Source: Bacteroidia bacterium (GTDB lineage Bacteria > Bacteroidota > Bacteroidia > Flavobacteriales_E > Vicingaceae). Taken from it: a stretch of DNA of 64,000 nt. The stretch spans positions 50,942 to 114,941 of the forward strand of contig JAUIMG010000008.1 of the NCBI GenBank assembly GCA_030433355.1, given 5' to 3'. Shown one piece after another: positions 63,974-64,000 of the stretch. Positions within the stretch are counted from its first letter, which is position 1, and every line of letters begins with the position of its first letter. The notes beneath the pieces were generated by a model. It was not told the DNA's origin, made no database searches, and saw only the letters and a list, made by a program, of their open reading frames with translations. Both the position numbers and the translations under genes were made by a program.

Positions 63974-64000
63974 CAAAAATCAAGACCAATCAAAGCTTCT

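Larger units (their letters stand above)
63504..64000. other. noncoding, GC-richer region with multiple hairpins
   Basis: About 500 bases without a credible gene. From 63625 on, base composition is clearly richer in G and C than the rest of the window. Several inverted repeats follow one another (63629-63729, 63738-63759, 63782-63836 and 63949-63973). The only long frame here is on the minus strand (63762-63989) and its low-complexity Ala/Lys/Leu sequence is translated hairpin DNA. The region may be a dispersed repeat or a structured RNA; the window ends inside it. Confidence 0.6.

Noticed and set aside
63762..63989. 75-residue minus-strand reading frame
   Set aside because: It spans the hairpins, has low-complexity Ala/Leu/Lys content and no ribosome-binding site; its sequence is explained by the inverted repeats.

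Overview
The window is chromosomal backbone of a low-GC member of the Bacteroidota. Several things point there: secreted proteins ending in type IX secretion (T9SS) type A sorting domains, a PorT gene and a PorV/PorQ-like gene, a short 288-residue primary sigma factor, a SusC-like TonB-dependent receptor with an N-terminal carboxypeptidase-regulatory domain, a long Rho with a charged insertion, and promoters of the Bacteroidota type (TTTG at -33, TAnnTTTG at -7). The genus cannot be named from the sequence alone. No tRNA, rRNA, CRISPR array, prophage or intact insertion sequence was seen.

Layout. 1-7.7 kb: the tail of a T9SS cargo protein, an SGNH-hydrolase-like gene, then a tightly overlapping minus-strand operon (DUF4783, nadC, yihY, a surface-glycan transferase-like gene, an NHL-repeat T9SS protein), with rlmH and galE. 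7.8-27 kb: mostly housekeeping genes (Gfo/Idh/MocA oxidoreductase, rho, mpl, a saccharopine-dehydrogenase-like enzyme, rpe, rpoD, pnp, rpsO, accD, fbaB, TamL-like outer membrane protein, a SpoU methyltransferase, a COG2509 flavoprotein). 27-40.6 kb: a plus-strand envelope and secretion cluster of eight genes: a secreted EEP-type phosphodiesterase, two large secreted proteins (one with probable OB-fold domains), a lipoprotein, a TonB-dependent receptor, a PorV/PorQ-like porin, an NHL-like lipoprotein and a solute-binding-like protein. 40.6-50 kb: porT, ubiE, lepB, dapB, DUF5683, parB, parA, an FMN reductase, truA, an ABC exporter. 50-57.2 kb: a sulfur locus with a cysteine-bearing Crp/Fnr regulator, TauE, a metallo-beta-lactamase/rhodanese protein, an SPFH lipoprotein, a sterol-desaturase-like membrane protein, a small barrel protein and a two-gene YeeE/YedE transporter. 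57.2-63.5 kb: peptide transporter, DPP-IV-like peptidase, FAD-linked oxidase, lipoprotein. The last ~450 bases are GC-richer, noncoding and full of hairpins.

The most notable signal is a regulon readable from the DNA. Four sites of the form TGTAAC-N4-GTTACA (three perfect, one degenerate) lie in front of the tauE, metallo-beta-lactamase/rhodanese, desaturase and YeeE genes. Each sits 20-21 bases upstream of a TAnnTTTG-like -7 box, the position expected of a class II Crp-type activator. The co-located cysteine-containing Crp/Fnr protein is the obvious candidate regulator. A different palindrome with the same spacing precedes the universal stress gene. The second notable region is the 27-40 kb cluster, where an EEP nuclease-like enzyme and an OB-fold-like T9SS protein sit next to a TonB receptor and a PorV homologue, suggesting an extracellular scavenging system of unknown substrate. 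The third is the structured noncoding element at the right edge.
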